64,000 nucleotides of DNA from contig JAQFWX010000100.1 of NCBI GenBank assembly GCA_027605045.1, positions 62,001 to 126,000 of the forward strand. Reading direction: 5' to 3'. The stretch comes from Phallus indusiatus. Taxonomy: Eukaryota; Basidiomycota; Agaricomycetes; Phallales; Phallaceae. How positions within the stretch are numbered: the stretch's first letter is position 1; the number at the start of each line of letters is the position of its first letter. This document shows, piece after piece, positions 42,311 to 53,701 of this stretch. The translations under genes were made by a program, and so were the position numbers. Under the pieces are notes generated by a model. That model was not told the DNA's origin, did no database searches, and worked only from the letters and a program-made list of their open reading frames with translations.

Positions 42311-43399
42311 CTATCAAATTCTGGGAAAACTATTTAAATTGTAACGAGCGTGGTTGAAAAAAGAAGGTGGTTGATATCCACGAGTTAGGTGGAATTTCTG
42401 GCTGAAGGGGTTGGGTTGGAATGTAGAATCTGGAAGCGTGCAAGAAAAAAGGGATGAACTTTTCTCGGCTGCTTGTCGTTCACATACAAATACGACTTAC
42501 ATAACTCGGTTACCCGAGCGCACCACATGCAATAGTGCGGGATAGACCCCCACAGTCGGGAGCCGACGAGGTCGATTTGATTGATGAGTATCGCCTTTGG
42601 GAGATCACCAAAAGTAGAGCTTTGGAACGCTCGCAAAGACCTGGCCAAGATACAATATCCAATAGTAATTCACAAGTTTACATGTTACGGTGTATAGATA
42701 TGTTCTCTATGTACTCTGTGCCCGGATCTACTGACGGATCTTGGTGTCGTCCCTGATCAAGCGTGTACATGTAATGTGTTTTGGTGTTTCTCAAGGTCCC
42801 CGTACCTTGCCATTATTTCTGATACCGGTACCTGGAACAGAAGAAACGTGGCCGGGAAAGAGCGTGTACACATAGTTCCTCCCGACTTGAGATTTTGACG
42901 AACTACCAGACCTGGAGGGAATGACGACAAGAAAGAGTGCTCCTCCAACTTGTTTTCGGGTTGTACGATGCTGTGCAGCGATTGGCCAGGCTGTGGACAA
43001 ACACCCACGGTGAACACAGCAATCCTTCCTGTTGGTTGGCGATGTGACTGATAGCCGGGAAAAGAGCGTCATGTATTGTCACACATCACACAGTGTTACG
43101 GCGCTTCTTTTCCACAAAGGGGTGCTGTGCCACGTGGTATAAATAATGATCGCGGGAAAAGAATCTGCTTCCTTCTGCTTCTTTTTTACGTTATTATATA
43201 AACGACTGACCTCGGTACCCTCCCAAAAAAAAAGTAGCTCGTTATAATCCCAGCTGAATCCAGCCTGCAGTCTCTTTCCCATTTCTTCCTTTCCTTCATC
43301 CCTTCATTGTCTCTTCATCGAGCCAGTGACCGGTCCTAGTTCAACCAAATCTGTCTCCTCTTCGCTAGTTTCCCTTTTTTTTCCCTTTTCATAACGATC
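42311..43399. other. long divergent intergenic region CRH / HMG-box
   Basis: Nearly 1.1 kb separates two divergent starts, long for this window. The right third (about 43,220-43,399) is pyrimidine-rich on the plus strand, as in the leader or core promoter of many fungal genes. Short open frames here lack support. Confidence 0.5.
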
Positions 43400-45242
43400 A
43401 TGCCGCCCGTCCGCACCGCAAAATCAGTCTCACCACCTGGTCCGTCTTTTCTTAATTTCTCATCTTTCCTTCAGTCTTTTAATTCCTGTCCTAATAGCAT
43501 TCGACGCATCCCACTACCCCGACTTTATACCTCCAGCAATTCCTCAGCCTCAGCCTCAGTTCTTTGAGACCCCGCCGTCCCCAACTCAAAAGAAGAAGCG
43601 TTCCCATGGAAAAGCCCGCCCTCCGGGTCACATCCCCCGTCCTCCCAATGCTTTTATCATTTTCAGAACGTGCGTGTCTTCTTCATACTACTACGAGCAT
43701 TTATTTATTTATTACATTTCCACCAGTGATCAAATAAGAGCTATGGAGACTCAAAACTCGACTCCCGAAGTCTCAAAAAGCCTGGGTGAACTCTGGCACC
43801 AGATGTCTGATGAGGAGCGCCAGCCGTACATTGAGCGAGCCAAATTGGCCAAGATAGAACACCAGAAGCGATATCCAGATTACAAGTACAAACCCATTCA
43901 CCCACGTGACGAGTTTGGAAATTGTATTCGCAAGCCTCGCAACCCTAACAGGCCTCGTGTCAACAAGAAATCTGCCAAATCCAATAGTGCCGATTACTTC
44001 GATGAAGAGCCGCTCACCGAGTCTTTACCCTGGCTCGAAGGTCAGCTTGGTATCACGGATTCTTTGCCGCCGCCTCAGACTCCCAGCCTGCCACCAAGCA
44101 CGCCAGCTTTGATTTCGCAAAACAACTTCTTGTCCTATTCTATACCCCGGCGCCCATCGTCGGTTCCTCTCCCGATGGCTAACAATACCGCCTGGTCAGA
44201 CTTGTCTCAAGGAGCCTTCCCCGGTGCGATCGGTGCCCAGATGCAAATGGGCTACTATCCTTCCCGTCGGCTCAGCAAACGTCCCTCAACTAGCATGGAT
44301 TTCATAAATATGCCCGCGTCACATTTTCAGGTTCAGGCGCCTTATGCTTTGTCGAATGCTTTGGGTGATCAGTTCCCGCAGCAGAACAATCAGCATGAAC
44401 ATGAACAGCAACACCAAGCACAGCATTATCTTCAACAATTTCATCGTCCCTCTATGCAGTGGCTTTTGGGTCATCGACGTTCCCTATCTGCCCCTAATCT
44501 TGGCGAATTTGAGGCAGCGACCGCTCAGCTCGCGCAGTACCCGCCTCTGGGAAATCTGCCGACCACCGAGGCTAATTCTCTTACGCCTATCAACCCCATT
44601 TTCAGTAACATGTTCTCCAATTTCACATGGTCGACTGTATGTATCGAATATCTCCTTTAGAAAACAAAACCTCAAACTGATTTTCTTTTTCAGGCGCAAG
44701 ACAATCAATCTTCCCAGCAAGCAGCTTTATCGGGAGCGTCGTCTTCTTCTGGCATTCAAATTCCAAAAATTCCACCAATGAGCAACCCGCCGACTTCGTC
44801 CAATCAATCCGGTTTTCTATTATCGGCATCTAGCACTACCCAAACTCCGGACCGTTTAATTTATCATCCTGCGCCCGTGACTACGTTCAAGAACTACACG
44901 GTTCAAAACCCAGTCAAGAATCTTGAAACTGCCGCCAAGTTCTATCATGATCGGTTTGATGGGTTGATTCCTGAGGTAGCTCGTGCTGAAAACGTTGGGT
45001 TTGATAATATGCTGGGGTTGTCAGTGCCAGACAGTCTCGGTGCTGAGGTTTGGGCGCAGCGACCACAGCACCAGCAACAGGAGGAATTACAACAACAACA
45101 ACAACAGCCGCTGCAACAGCAACAGTTACAACAACAGTCTGGAAACTACATTGATCATCAAAATCATAATGGCCATATGACGCATCAAATCGCACCGCCT
45201 CGTACACTTGACCTTAACGAACTCATTGTGGAAGGCTATTGA
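43400..45242 (+). CDS. HMG-box transcription factor
   Basis: This is a sequence-specific DNA-binding protein of the fungal MATA-HMG/Sox-like class. Exon 1 (43400-43439) encodes MPPVRTAKSVSPP. Exon 2 continues AFDASHYPDFIPPAIPQPQP and a basic segment KKKRSHGK. The HMG box starts IPRPPNAFIIFRT and, after an intron, continues DQIRAMETQNSTPEVSKSLG, LWHQMSDEERQPYIERAKLA and HQKRYPDYKYKP. Downstream regions are disordered: Pro/Ser-rich, His/Gln-rich (about 44,380-44,440) and a polyglutamine tract (about 45,060-45,140). A third intron starts at about 44,638. Such proteins regulate mating or fruiting development in basidiomycetes, but no specific role can be read here. The stop is at 45242. Confidence 0.92.
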
Positions 45243-45746
45243 ACTGAGCTCAAACTCCCACATCTCACGTTCTCCATCCCAATTCATGCATCCATTTCCA
45301 TCTGTCGCTTTCAAATCTTTCGATTTCCATTTCCTCGGTACTGCCGACGAGGAAGATCTTGATTATTTATGTGTGTGTCTTTTTCTTTTAGAAAACGAAA
45401 AAAAAAGAAGAAACGGCTTTAACCAACGCGAACCAACTCACCTTGTATCCTTAGTAATTCTTTTTTTCTTTTCTTTCTTTCTTCATCATCATCTTCCCAC
45501 ACTGCTTTGTCTTGTTCTCTCTGATATTTTTTTTTCGCTATTTTGCACGCATGCACTTGCCATACCCCTAATGATCATCTTTCTACCCAGCTATATCGTT
45601 AACCTCTGAGTCCTTTTGTATTGTATCTCGATTGTTATTCACGCTGTATTCATAGAACCCCTTTCCTTGTTTTTGTCTCTTCGTACTTAGAATCAGAGTA
45701 TATATCTATATATACATTTACATTTTACATATGTCATAATTTGACG
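45243..45746. other. convergent intergenic region, HMG-box / GST
   Basis: About 500 bp of T- and C-rich sequence lies between two convergent genes, probably their 3' untranslated regions. Nothing coding was seen. Confidence 0.5.
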
Positions 45747-46731
45747 CTATAAGCGTGATCGGACTTGAGGTAAATCAGTACACAGCAACAATCGGGAAGA
45801 TGAAGGTAATAATATCTTAATCGAGTTAGACTCTACTTTCCATTTTGTTTCGCCGCTGAGAGACGTCTGCGTGTGCCTTCGAGCAATTGTTTCTAGAAAT
45901 ATTGAATGAGATTTTCGGATATATGCAGGTTCAAATGCACAGACTTCGTTAAGTACTTCTTTCACACTCGGTCTCTCCAACAAGTTCTGCGCATAGTTCC
46001 AAAACTGGGAATACTCGGCATCGGTGCTGATAGTGTCGTACAACTTCTTCCCCTCGCCTTCTTTAACAGAAACACCGAGGTCGTATTTCAAAAACACGAT
46101 CAAGCGGAAGATAAACGGTGCAGACGCGGCATCGGCAGTAGAAAATTCATCTGATACTGCGTATTTGGTATCAGGAGCCAATTCAGCTTGCACGAGCTTG
46201 ACTCCTTTGAGGAGCGCTTCTGGGGAGCCGTCGCCACGGAATACAAAAGCGTTAAGCTGTGAGAGGAGTTTGGAGACAACGACGTCGCTGAATAGACGGG
46301 CTTTATACCGTGTGAAAGAAGATGATTTGGGTAAAAGACCTGATTGAGGGAATTCATCTGCGATCCATTCTACAATGGGGAGACTTTCGCGAAGTTTGAG
46401 GGATTCGGGGGATGGTTGGTCCGGTGGTACCGCTGGTCCTCCGTATGCGATCGCGGGAACTATTAAGAAAGAAAAATTGAGATTAAGGTTTTAACAAAGA
46501 AAAAGATATTGTGCTGTACCAAGACCTGCGGGATTGACTTGGTTCAAGTACCAATGAGGTTTATTTTGCAAATCAATGTCGTGCTCCGTGAATGGAACGT
46601 TGGCTTCTCGGATCGCAATGCGGGCTCTGGCAGCCCAAGGACAAGTCTGCGATGATATATATATACGTAGATCAGCGAAACTAAGCGGACAAGCGCACCT
46701 GAGTAATGTAGAGTGTGATCTGCTTGCCCAT
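45747..46731 (-). CDS. glutathione S-transferase, omega-like
   Basis: This protein has a thioredoxin-fold GST N-terminal domain and an all-helical C-terminal domain. It starts MGKQITLYITQ and, after an intron, continues TCPWAARARIAIREAN. The CPWA motif puts a catalytic cysteine at the active site, as in omega-class and related fungal GSTs, which reduce or deglutathionylate substrates. NPAGL-VPAIAYGG and the PESLKLRESLPIVEWIADEF segment (glutathione binding, ES motif) follow. The C-terminal half has ELAPDTKYAVSDEFSTADAA and APFIFRLIVFLKYDLGV. The frame runs to 45747 with a longer, less typical basic/Ser-rich tail than most relatives, so another terminal intron is possible. Cytosolic detoxification is likely. 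Confidence 0.88.
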
Positions 46732-47051
46732 GTTGTAAGGGTGAAAGACTATACGGGGTCAGGAAACGGCTCATGGGTACTTTATATGTATTTATGGCCT
46801 CAAAGAAATGACGACTTGAAGATAGAGGGATGGCCTGGTATGGCGTGCGTTTGCTTGATAAGTCGAGTTAAATTTGGAGTGCGTTTTTTCCCAAGAACGA
46901 GTCTGACTATCAGTTGAGATCCGACACAAAAAGTCACGATTCAGAAAGAAGGAGGAGAATCAATTAAGCAGTTACACATCACATGCGAATTAGTACATAG
47001 AGTATTCTTCTAGAATTAAAGATTCGGTTATAAATGGAGACTGGCCGCCGT
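46732..47051. other. intergenic, GST upstream region
   Basis: This 320-bp stretch between two minus-strand genes should hold the GST promoter and the 3' end of the AIG1-like gene. No coding pattern was seen. Confidence 0.45.
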
Positions 47052-48017
47052 CTAGGCTTGCTTTTGCTCTTTCCTTTTGAATAATAGAGAATGTAACCCG
47101 TTGAGGGATCGCAGGGTTACGACTGAAAGTAATGTTGCAGCGACGTAAATGATAACACGGATATATGATGGTGCTATAGTAAGGAAAGGATAGGGATCTA
47201 TGTATGTGAAGTGAGTGGGACTGATAGGCTAATTATAGAGTAATTCAAACGCACATGTTCCGTCTACAGAGCAATGAAATTCTATGAAGGAGGCATAGCA
47301 GATTCCCGCAATAGCATGGACGATGGGCGCACTAAAGGAGAGTGTACGTTTGGGGTAAGATTGGTGGAATAGCAAGAAATCGAGAATCTGTGCAGCAGTT
47401 GGAACAACGTGTAGAAGAAAGTCATGGGCGAGTGGAAGACGTGTTGATTCTGGGAGTACTTGGGGAGTGCCCGCTAGGTCGAGGGATGGATCAAGTTGGA
47501 CGCTCTCGGCAGGGATTATGAGAGATGGGATGAAGACGAGTAAGGACCAGTAAATCAAGGTTACGATGCATGAAACCTGTAAGGGAGGTGAATAAAGCAG
47601 GACCATTGCAGAGTGGCGAGCTGGTGGACGTACAGGGAGTGTAATGGCAAGCAGCGGTCGCTGGAGTTTGCGGACTAGAACGAGTCGTTAGTTGTTGTAA
47701 CAACTTCGAGAAACAACAGAGACTCTGTACGTGATTTGAGACCGGGAATGTCAGCCAACAATGCCAAGGCCATTGCTACCATGCTGGCTATGATACTGTG
47801 AGACAAACATTAGAGAATGCGACTTGAGATATTGAGGATATCGCTGTCACCTTATGATAGTTAGGAACTGAGACTGCCCGCATTTCGAGTCTGCTATCCA
47901 CTCAATCTTGGGAAAGGATTCTACGCCATATCGATATCCTTTCCACATCAAAGTCAGCGAAGTCAGATGGAAGGCGAACCTCGCGGGCGAGAACGATGAC
48001 GATGTCATAACGGACAT
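47052..48017 (-). CDS. AIG1/FAR-17a-like membrane protein (FAHFA hydrolase family)
   Basis: This is a multi-pass membrane protein of the AIG1/ADTRP family. Animal members are threonine hydrolases that cleave fatty-acid esters of hydroxy fatty acids. Splicing gives MSVMTSSSFSPARFAFHLTS, then SKCGQSQFLTII where the Thr matches the catalytic Thr region, and SIIASMVAMALALLADIPGL. LRKLQRPLLAITLP and VSCIVTLIYWSLLVFIPSLI follow. AHDFLLHVVPTAAQILDFLL carries the conserved His, and IVHAIAGICYASFIEF and TYPYPFLTIAPSYIRVIIYV follow. The C-terminus is a lysine-rich KRKEQKQA, typical of ER retrieval-like tails, with the stop at 47052. Five exons are supported. It is divergent from the DHTKD1-like gene, about 125 bp between starts. 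ATGs at 48017 and 48008 are both possible. Confidence 0.85.
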
Positions 48018-48141
48018 GATAGAGCGCAATAGTCTTAGAGACCCTTGTGCGCGTGATTTCCTGGGTCCGGGGCTCGGCCAGCTTGGTAAACGCCTATGTG
48101 CTAGCACAAGATCCGAGTCCAAGTTGCAGCTGTCCCTGTTA

Positions 48142-51100
48142 ATGTTTCTAGGCAGAAATTGTGTGTTATTGACACGGAAATGTCTGGCCAGACGTTACCA
48201 CGACGAGTCATTTGGATATCGTCAACGACCTCTCTTTGAACTGCCAGACTGTGCGGTAGCATCGTGCTCGTCATTCCAACCCTCAGCCAACTAAATACTC
48301 ACTTTTCTAGATACTCCAGAACAATTACAGAATCGTATCGCAAATGCGCCTTTACTGCGCTATGCTGATTCTCTCCGCACCCACGGCCATCGGGCAGCCA
48401 AAATCGACCCACTCGATCTCTTGCAGCGCGAAGATGTCCCTGCTCTCGTCCCAGCACGCTACGGTCTCGTGGACATGCAACAACTCTACAACGTAGATGG
48501 CATCATCTGGCATAAACCCCCTCACGAGTCTCGCCAGCCCTCTGACCAGTTTTGGCCTCTCCGTCGCATCATCGACCACATGCGCTCCATATATGTAGGC
48601 AGAATCGCGTATGAATACATGCACTCCACCTCCAAGACGGAGAGATTGTGGTTCTCTCATCACCTTGAGGCTTCCCCAACCCAACCCAAATCTCCCCAGG
48701 ATAGACGGCGAATCTGGCAACTTCTGGCTAAGAGTGAGACTTTTGATCAATTCCTCCAAGCCCGCTTTCCAAACTTGAAGAGATACGGCCTCGAAGGTGG
48801 AGAGAGCATGATACCGGCTTTGGAATCATTGTTCGCCGCCGCTGCAAGAGGTAGTTTTTGTTCCTTACCTCTACTTGTATATCTCTACCCATCTGATTCA
48901 TGATTATAAGATGGCGTAGAGCATGTTGTGGTCGCTATGCCTCATCGTGGTCGGCTCAACCTTCTCACGGAACCGACCCTCCTTCAGTTTTCGCCTACGG
49001 CCCTCTTTCACAAAATACGGGGCGAAAGCGAGTATCCCGAACACCTAGCCTCCGTAGGAGACGTCGTCAGTCATCTCAGTTCGTGCTCACCTCTAGAAAT
49101 TCAAGACATATCCTTTACCTCGCGTTCCTATTTTAGCTGCTAATCCAACGATCACATTCCCAGATGCTCGAAATCCTCTCAAAGTGTCTCTACTACCCAA
49201 TCCATCTCATCTTGGTGCGTTCAGCCATCCTTGTCGGCATTTTGTCACCAGATTTCATCACCTATTCAGAGGCGATAAATCCAGTCGCTTTAGGTCTGGC
49301 TCGTGCGAAACAATATGCCCTCATTCAATCGCCCGAATTTATGAAGAATATTCCTACGTGTATGCTGGGCGACAAAGTTATGTCTGTTCAAATACATGGA
49401 GACGCTAGCTTTACAGGCCAAGGAATAGTTATGGAAAGTCTTGGTCTAAGTATGGCTGTGTGTTTTCCCTTTTTCTATGATTAATTTTTGTAGGTAATTT
49501 ACCCCACTATACAAGTGGAGGAAGCGTGCATCTCGTCGTAAAGTTAGATTTTACAATCAATATCTTGCGCTTTAGTTTCTGACATGCTTTGGTTCTTCTA
49601 GTAACAGGTAAAAAGGAAAGAACGCCATTTAACCAGCGTGTTCCTCACTCTAGTTTAATCTCAGTATAGGATATACGACCCCCTCTGAGGCAGCTCGTTC
49701 CTCGCAATACTGTTCAGACGTTGCCAAACTGATTAACGCGCCTATTTTGCATGTGAATGGAGATTACCCAGAAGATGTTACCCGTGCCATGGAAACCGCT
49801 TTTCAGTATAGAAACACTTTTAGGAAGGTGCGCAGGGCTTTGCTTAAAATTGTCTTTTTCGGTTCTAAATGCATGTCTTCTTAGGATGTTGTGGTGGATC
49901 TCATGGTATATAGGCGTTGGTGGGTGTTTTTTGAGAGCTCTCCTTTTTCAGATTCGCTGATAGATTCCTAGGGGCCATAATGAGTTGGATGAACCCGCGT
50001 TCACACAACCAAGCATGTATAAACTCATCAGATCACGTAAATCCGTACCGACTTTGTACGAGGAATCCCTAATTGTACAAAATTTTCTTCTTCATATGGC
50101 CCCCGACATCAATTTCTTACTTTATTTTAGGACGGTGAGGTTCTCACTCAAGAAGACGCGAAGTCGTTTAGGGAAAGTTACAAGTCCCACCTCGAGGAAC
50201 ATCTAACGGCATCCAAGACATACACCCCGGCACCAATACCATCTCCAGGATCAGGATTCATGTTGAATGACAAATGGTCCGATATGGTTTGGCCGATTGT
50301 CCGAGAAGGCGAAGAATTGGTATCCCAACCAGACATTATCTTCAATCCCGATACCGGTGTAGAGCTGGAGATTCTTCAAGAGATTGGAAAAAGGAGTGTA
50401 CAGGTTCCCGATGGGTTTGTGAGTACGCATAACAGCCAGAAAGGTTTTCTTTTCTCAAATCCTGAGATAGGAGATTCATTCTCGTCTTATGCGCCATGTT
50501 AAGCATCGTTTGGAATCTTTATCTCACGGAAAGGGAATAGATTGGGCAACGGCCGAGTCGCTTGCGTGGGGTTCACTCATGCGTAGCGGACACGACGTGC
50601 GTATTTCGGGACAAGACGTTGGGAGAGGGACGTTCAGTCATCGGTGAGCTAAACCGAACGGCGGAGGTGTCCCAATTCATGTTTATTGATTTATTCATAG
50701 TCATGCAATGTTTGTGGATCAAAATACGGAAAATGTCGTTGTACCCCTCAACTCAGTTCACCCTGCCATTCCTGGAAAGCTAGAACTTGCCAATAGTTGA
50801 GCCTCCAATTTTTTCACCGTTTCTCCCTTTTTTGAAGGTGAATCTGGATATGAAGGTTCTCTTAGTGAATTAGCGGTCCTTGGGGTATGTCATTTGATTT
50901 TTTTTTTGCTGATTAAGAAAGCTGGAAAACGGTTTTTCTAGTTCGAATATGGAATGTCTTGGGAGAGGCCGAATTTATTGCCAATCTGGGAAGCACAGGT
51001 TACGATCAATAATTTCTATCTTCGAAATTTTAATGAAAACATTATCTACTAGTTTGGCGATTTTTTCAATGGCGCACAGGTATGGTCAATGCGGGTGATG

Positions 51101-52098
51101 AGCAAAGAAAGTTAATAATTCACCCGAATGTGTCTTAAACGCAGGTTGTAATAGATACGTTTATCTCATCCGGTGAAGGTAAATCTTTGATTCAATCCTC
51201 TTAATTGCTCGTGTTTCATAACTTTTCCAGCTAAATGGCTTAGACAATCTGGTCTAGTCATTCTTCTTCCACATGGTTTGGATGGCGCAGGACCTGAGCA
51301 TTCAAGCATGCGGATTGAAAGATTCCTACAGGTTTTTTTAAACTTCAATAACATTGGTATCTCGAGTTTGAACGAATGGTTTCTCTAGCTGGCCAATGAC
51401 ACGTTCATCCCTGGTCCTCCCATTTCCTGTGTGAACATCAACATTCACATTGCGAATCCCACAACGCCAGCACAGTATTTCCATCTTCTGCGAAGACAGC
51501 AGCTTAGAAATTACAGAAAACCACTTGTGCTTGCGACACCTAAAGGTTTACTCAGGGCGCCTGTAAGCATTGGATCTCAACGACCTCACATCATTGTCCG
51601 TTCTGAATAATTGTATAGATTGCATCTTCCAGTCTAGCTGACCTCGGTCCTGGTCAAACATTCCAACCTGTTCTGCTAGATCCTTATTCAAGTACCCTTA
51701 ATGGACTTGACGGACTTAAACGTCTTATTTTCTGCAGCGGAAAAGTTTACTACGAGTTACTAGAAAAGCGAGAAGAAAAGGGTTTGAAAGATCAAGTTGC
51801 GCTATGCCGAATTGAGGAACTGGCGCCGTTCCCTTGGGAAGATGTTGCGCATGCTTTGTCCACGTATACTGATTCTGGGAAGAAGAGTCTTGAGATTGTT
51901 TGGGTACAGGAAGAGCCTAGGAATCAAGGTCCCTGGTCGCATGTTAGCGTGCGGTTGAATCAACTATTGAAGGGCCGGGGTTTAGGAGATGTTGAGTACA
52001 TTGGACGGAAAGAATCACCCGTACCCGCTGTTGGCGTTGGAAAGTTTGCTCGAGCGGAGAAAACGGATATTTTGGAAAGAGCGTTCAACCTTTTGTAA
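48142..52098 (+). CDS. 2-oxoadipate/2-oxoglutarate dehydrogenase E1, DHTKD1 type
   Basis: This is a mitochondrial thiamine-diphosphate E1 enzyme that decarboxylates 2-oxoadipate (lysine breakdown) or a similar 2-oxoacid. The presequence [18 protein letters not shown] is basic, then [13 protein letters not shown] matches the DHTKD1 entry motif rather than classical [37 protein letters not shown] and [20 protein letters not shown] follow. [14 protein letters not shown] and the TPP-binding [19 protein letters not shown] are present, as are [40 protein letters not shown] and [11 protein letters not shown]. The C-terminal transketolase part has [24 protein letters not shown] segments, [20 protein letters not shown] and [20 protein letters not shown], and ends [10 protein letters not shown]. 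Many introns are present. Distinction from OGDH rests on the N-terminus and overall pattern. Confidence 0.9.
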
Positions 52099-52324
52099 TG
52101 GTATCTACATTAATTTTATTTTTGGTTCTTTGCGATAGATTTGGGATAGAGGTTTGGCATTCTGCTAAGGCAAGTAGGTTTCGTTTAAAGACCAAAAAGT
52201 ATGACGACAAAACTGCGAAAACACATTTTAAAGAGGAAAAGGTATAGAACCTGTAAAAAGATGGTTGACATTATTATTGTAAAAAATTAACATGACAACT
52301 TACGAATAAAAAAGACACAATAAG

Positions 52325-53175
52325 TCACTCCGTTTCACCCGCTGCCTTGGTCACCAGTCCGCGCAACCAATCTTCAAAAATGTCCTGATCTAGGACACCA
52401 TCTTCATCGAAGAAGGCATTGTAGACTCGTGTGTCTTGCACCTTTTTACGGTGAAGTAATGATTTACCGTTATTTGTTGAGCGGACGTATAAAATTGATA
52501 GATCGTATTTTGGGGGCGAAGTTGAAGTCGACGGTTCAGTGTTCGACTCAACCGTTATGCGCTCCGTTTCAATCTTAAAGTTATGTTTTGTCAGGGAACA
52601 AGAGAACTGAATTTGGAAAGACGTAGGTTTTTACCCGTTTCACGAATGTTTTTCTCTTTCCAACGTAGACTATTTTGCCCTCAATCAAGTATGCGTATAG
52701 CGATTGGATCGTTGTTAGGAAGACATATCTGTGTAACGTGGCATGTAAGCAAGCTGAGAATTAGAGAGGGGAAGTGCATACACTATAACACCAGTCCATA
52801 CGATAGGTTTCGACTTTTCGAATGGTGTCTTATACCCGTACAGCGCTGTTCCAGCAGCTACAAAAACACCTAACCAACCAAGCACAAGCCGAACATCCGT
52901 GTGCTGGTGGATCGTCTTGAACTGATCATGACTGCCTAGGAACTGCAGAGATATGTAATTAATCGGTCGAAATTGATAATAAGCCCAAGAAATACACAGA
53001 AGGTACTTACGCGCTTCAAAGCATCGTCCAAGGTGTGCTTCAGCTCGGTTAGATTGGCGTTGTTCACTTTAATGACATCTCGTTGTGTGTTAGGCGTGGT
53101 GGACTTAGGTTCAACTGGAACCGGTAATGTTGAATTTGAGCTATTCTCCCCTTCTGCAGGTTTTCGACGTGCCAT
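52325..53175 (-). CDS. SPC2: signal peptidase complex subunit 2 (SPC2/SPCS2)
   Basis: This is a non-catalytic subunit of the ER signal peptidase that helps couple the complex to the translocon. The start at 53175 (MARRKPAEGENSSNS) is followed by VNNANLTELKHTLDDALKR, the conserved N-terminal helix. After an intron comes FLGSHDQFKTIHQHTDVRLV, then two membrane helices around VRLVLGWLGVFVAAGTALYG and YGYKTPFEKSKPIVWTGVI. The cytosolic tail contains KIVYVGKRKTFVKR, IETERITVE and YDLSILYVRSTNNGKSLLHR, and ends KAAGETE. The length, about 220 residues, is normal. An upstream TTG-initiated extension of the frame is not used. It is divergent from TEL1 with about 525 bp between starts. Confidence 0.9.
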
Positions 53176-53701
53176 AAATCTATCTTTTTCTGGTCGAATT
53201 CGAAAGGGACGTGGCTTGTCGTGGTTAAGCTCGCATGTCACGTCGCTTGTCACGCCGGTCATTAACCAGATTGCAACTGGTTTTATTATAGTTTCTTTTT
53301 TGATTATTTGGTGCAGGTAGAAATTCAAACGTGAAGCTCATGTTGATGATTCAAAACACCTTGAGGTCTCTTTCTGTTCTCATCCGTTGCTGGCTGCTCT
53401 TTCGATGGAGAGTTGTGAACAACGGGGACCTACAACAAGCTGAAACAAGCGACACAGCCTGCGTGGACGTGCGCGTGAACCTTTTCTTATAATTCAATGC
53501 GCAACCCGCAATTTAACAGCGTTGCTGGTGAGATATGCACAAATTGTGGCGAGCGTCTCAACGCGTCGCGTGACGGCACCGCGAACATCAGTTGACGGAG
53601 TTTGAATACAACCTGAGGATGTGAACTAACTCTGGCATCTGAAGCCACAGAGCCAAGTTGCCCGTTCACTTATATGCCATTTTCCTGACTATCAGACTTG
53701 C
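53176..53701. other. divergent intergenic region SPC2 / TEL1
   Basis: These 526 bp separate divergent start codons and probably hold both promoters. No coding pattern or repeat was recognised. Confidence 0.5.

Noticed and set aside
42757..43072. Overlapping minus-strand frames between the CRH and HMG-box genes
   Set aside because: Both lack a clear start context, domains or splice partners, and they lie in an expected promoter region.
53176..53328. N-terminal extension of SPC2
   Set aside because: The frame stays open upstream but the family start MARRK at 53175 fits normal SPC2 length, and no ATG in good context precedes it.
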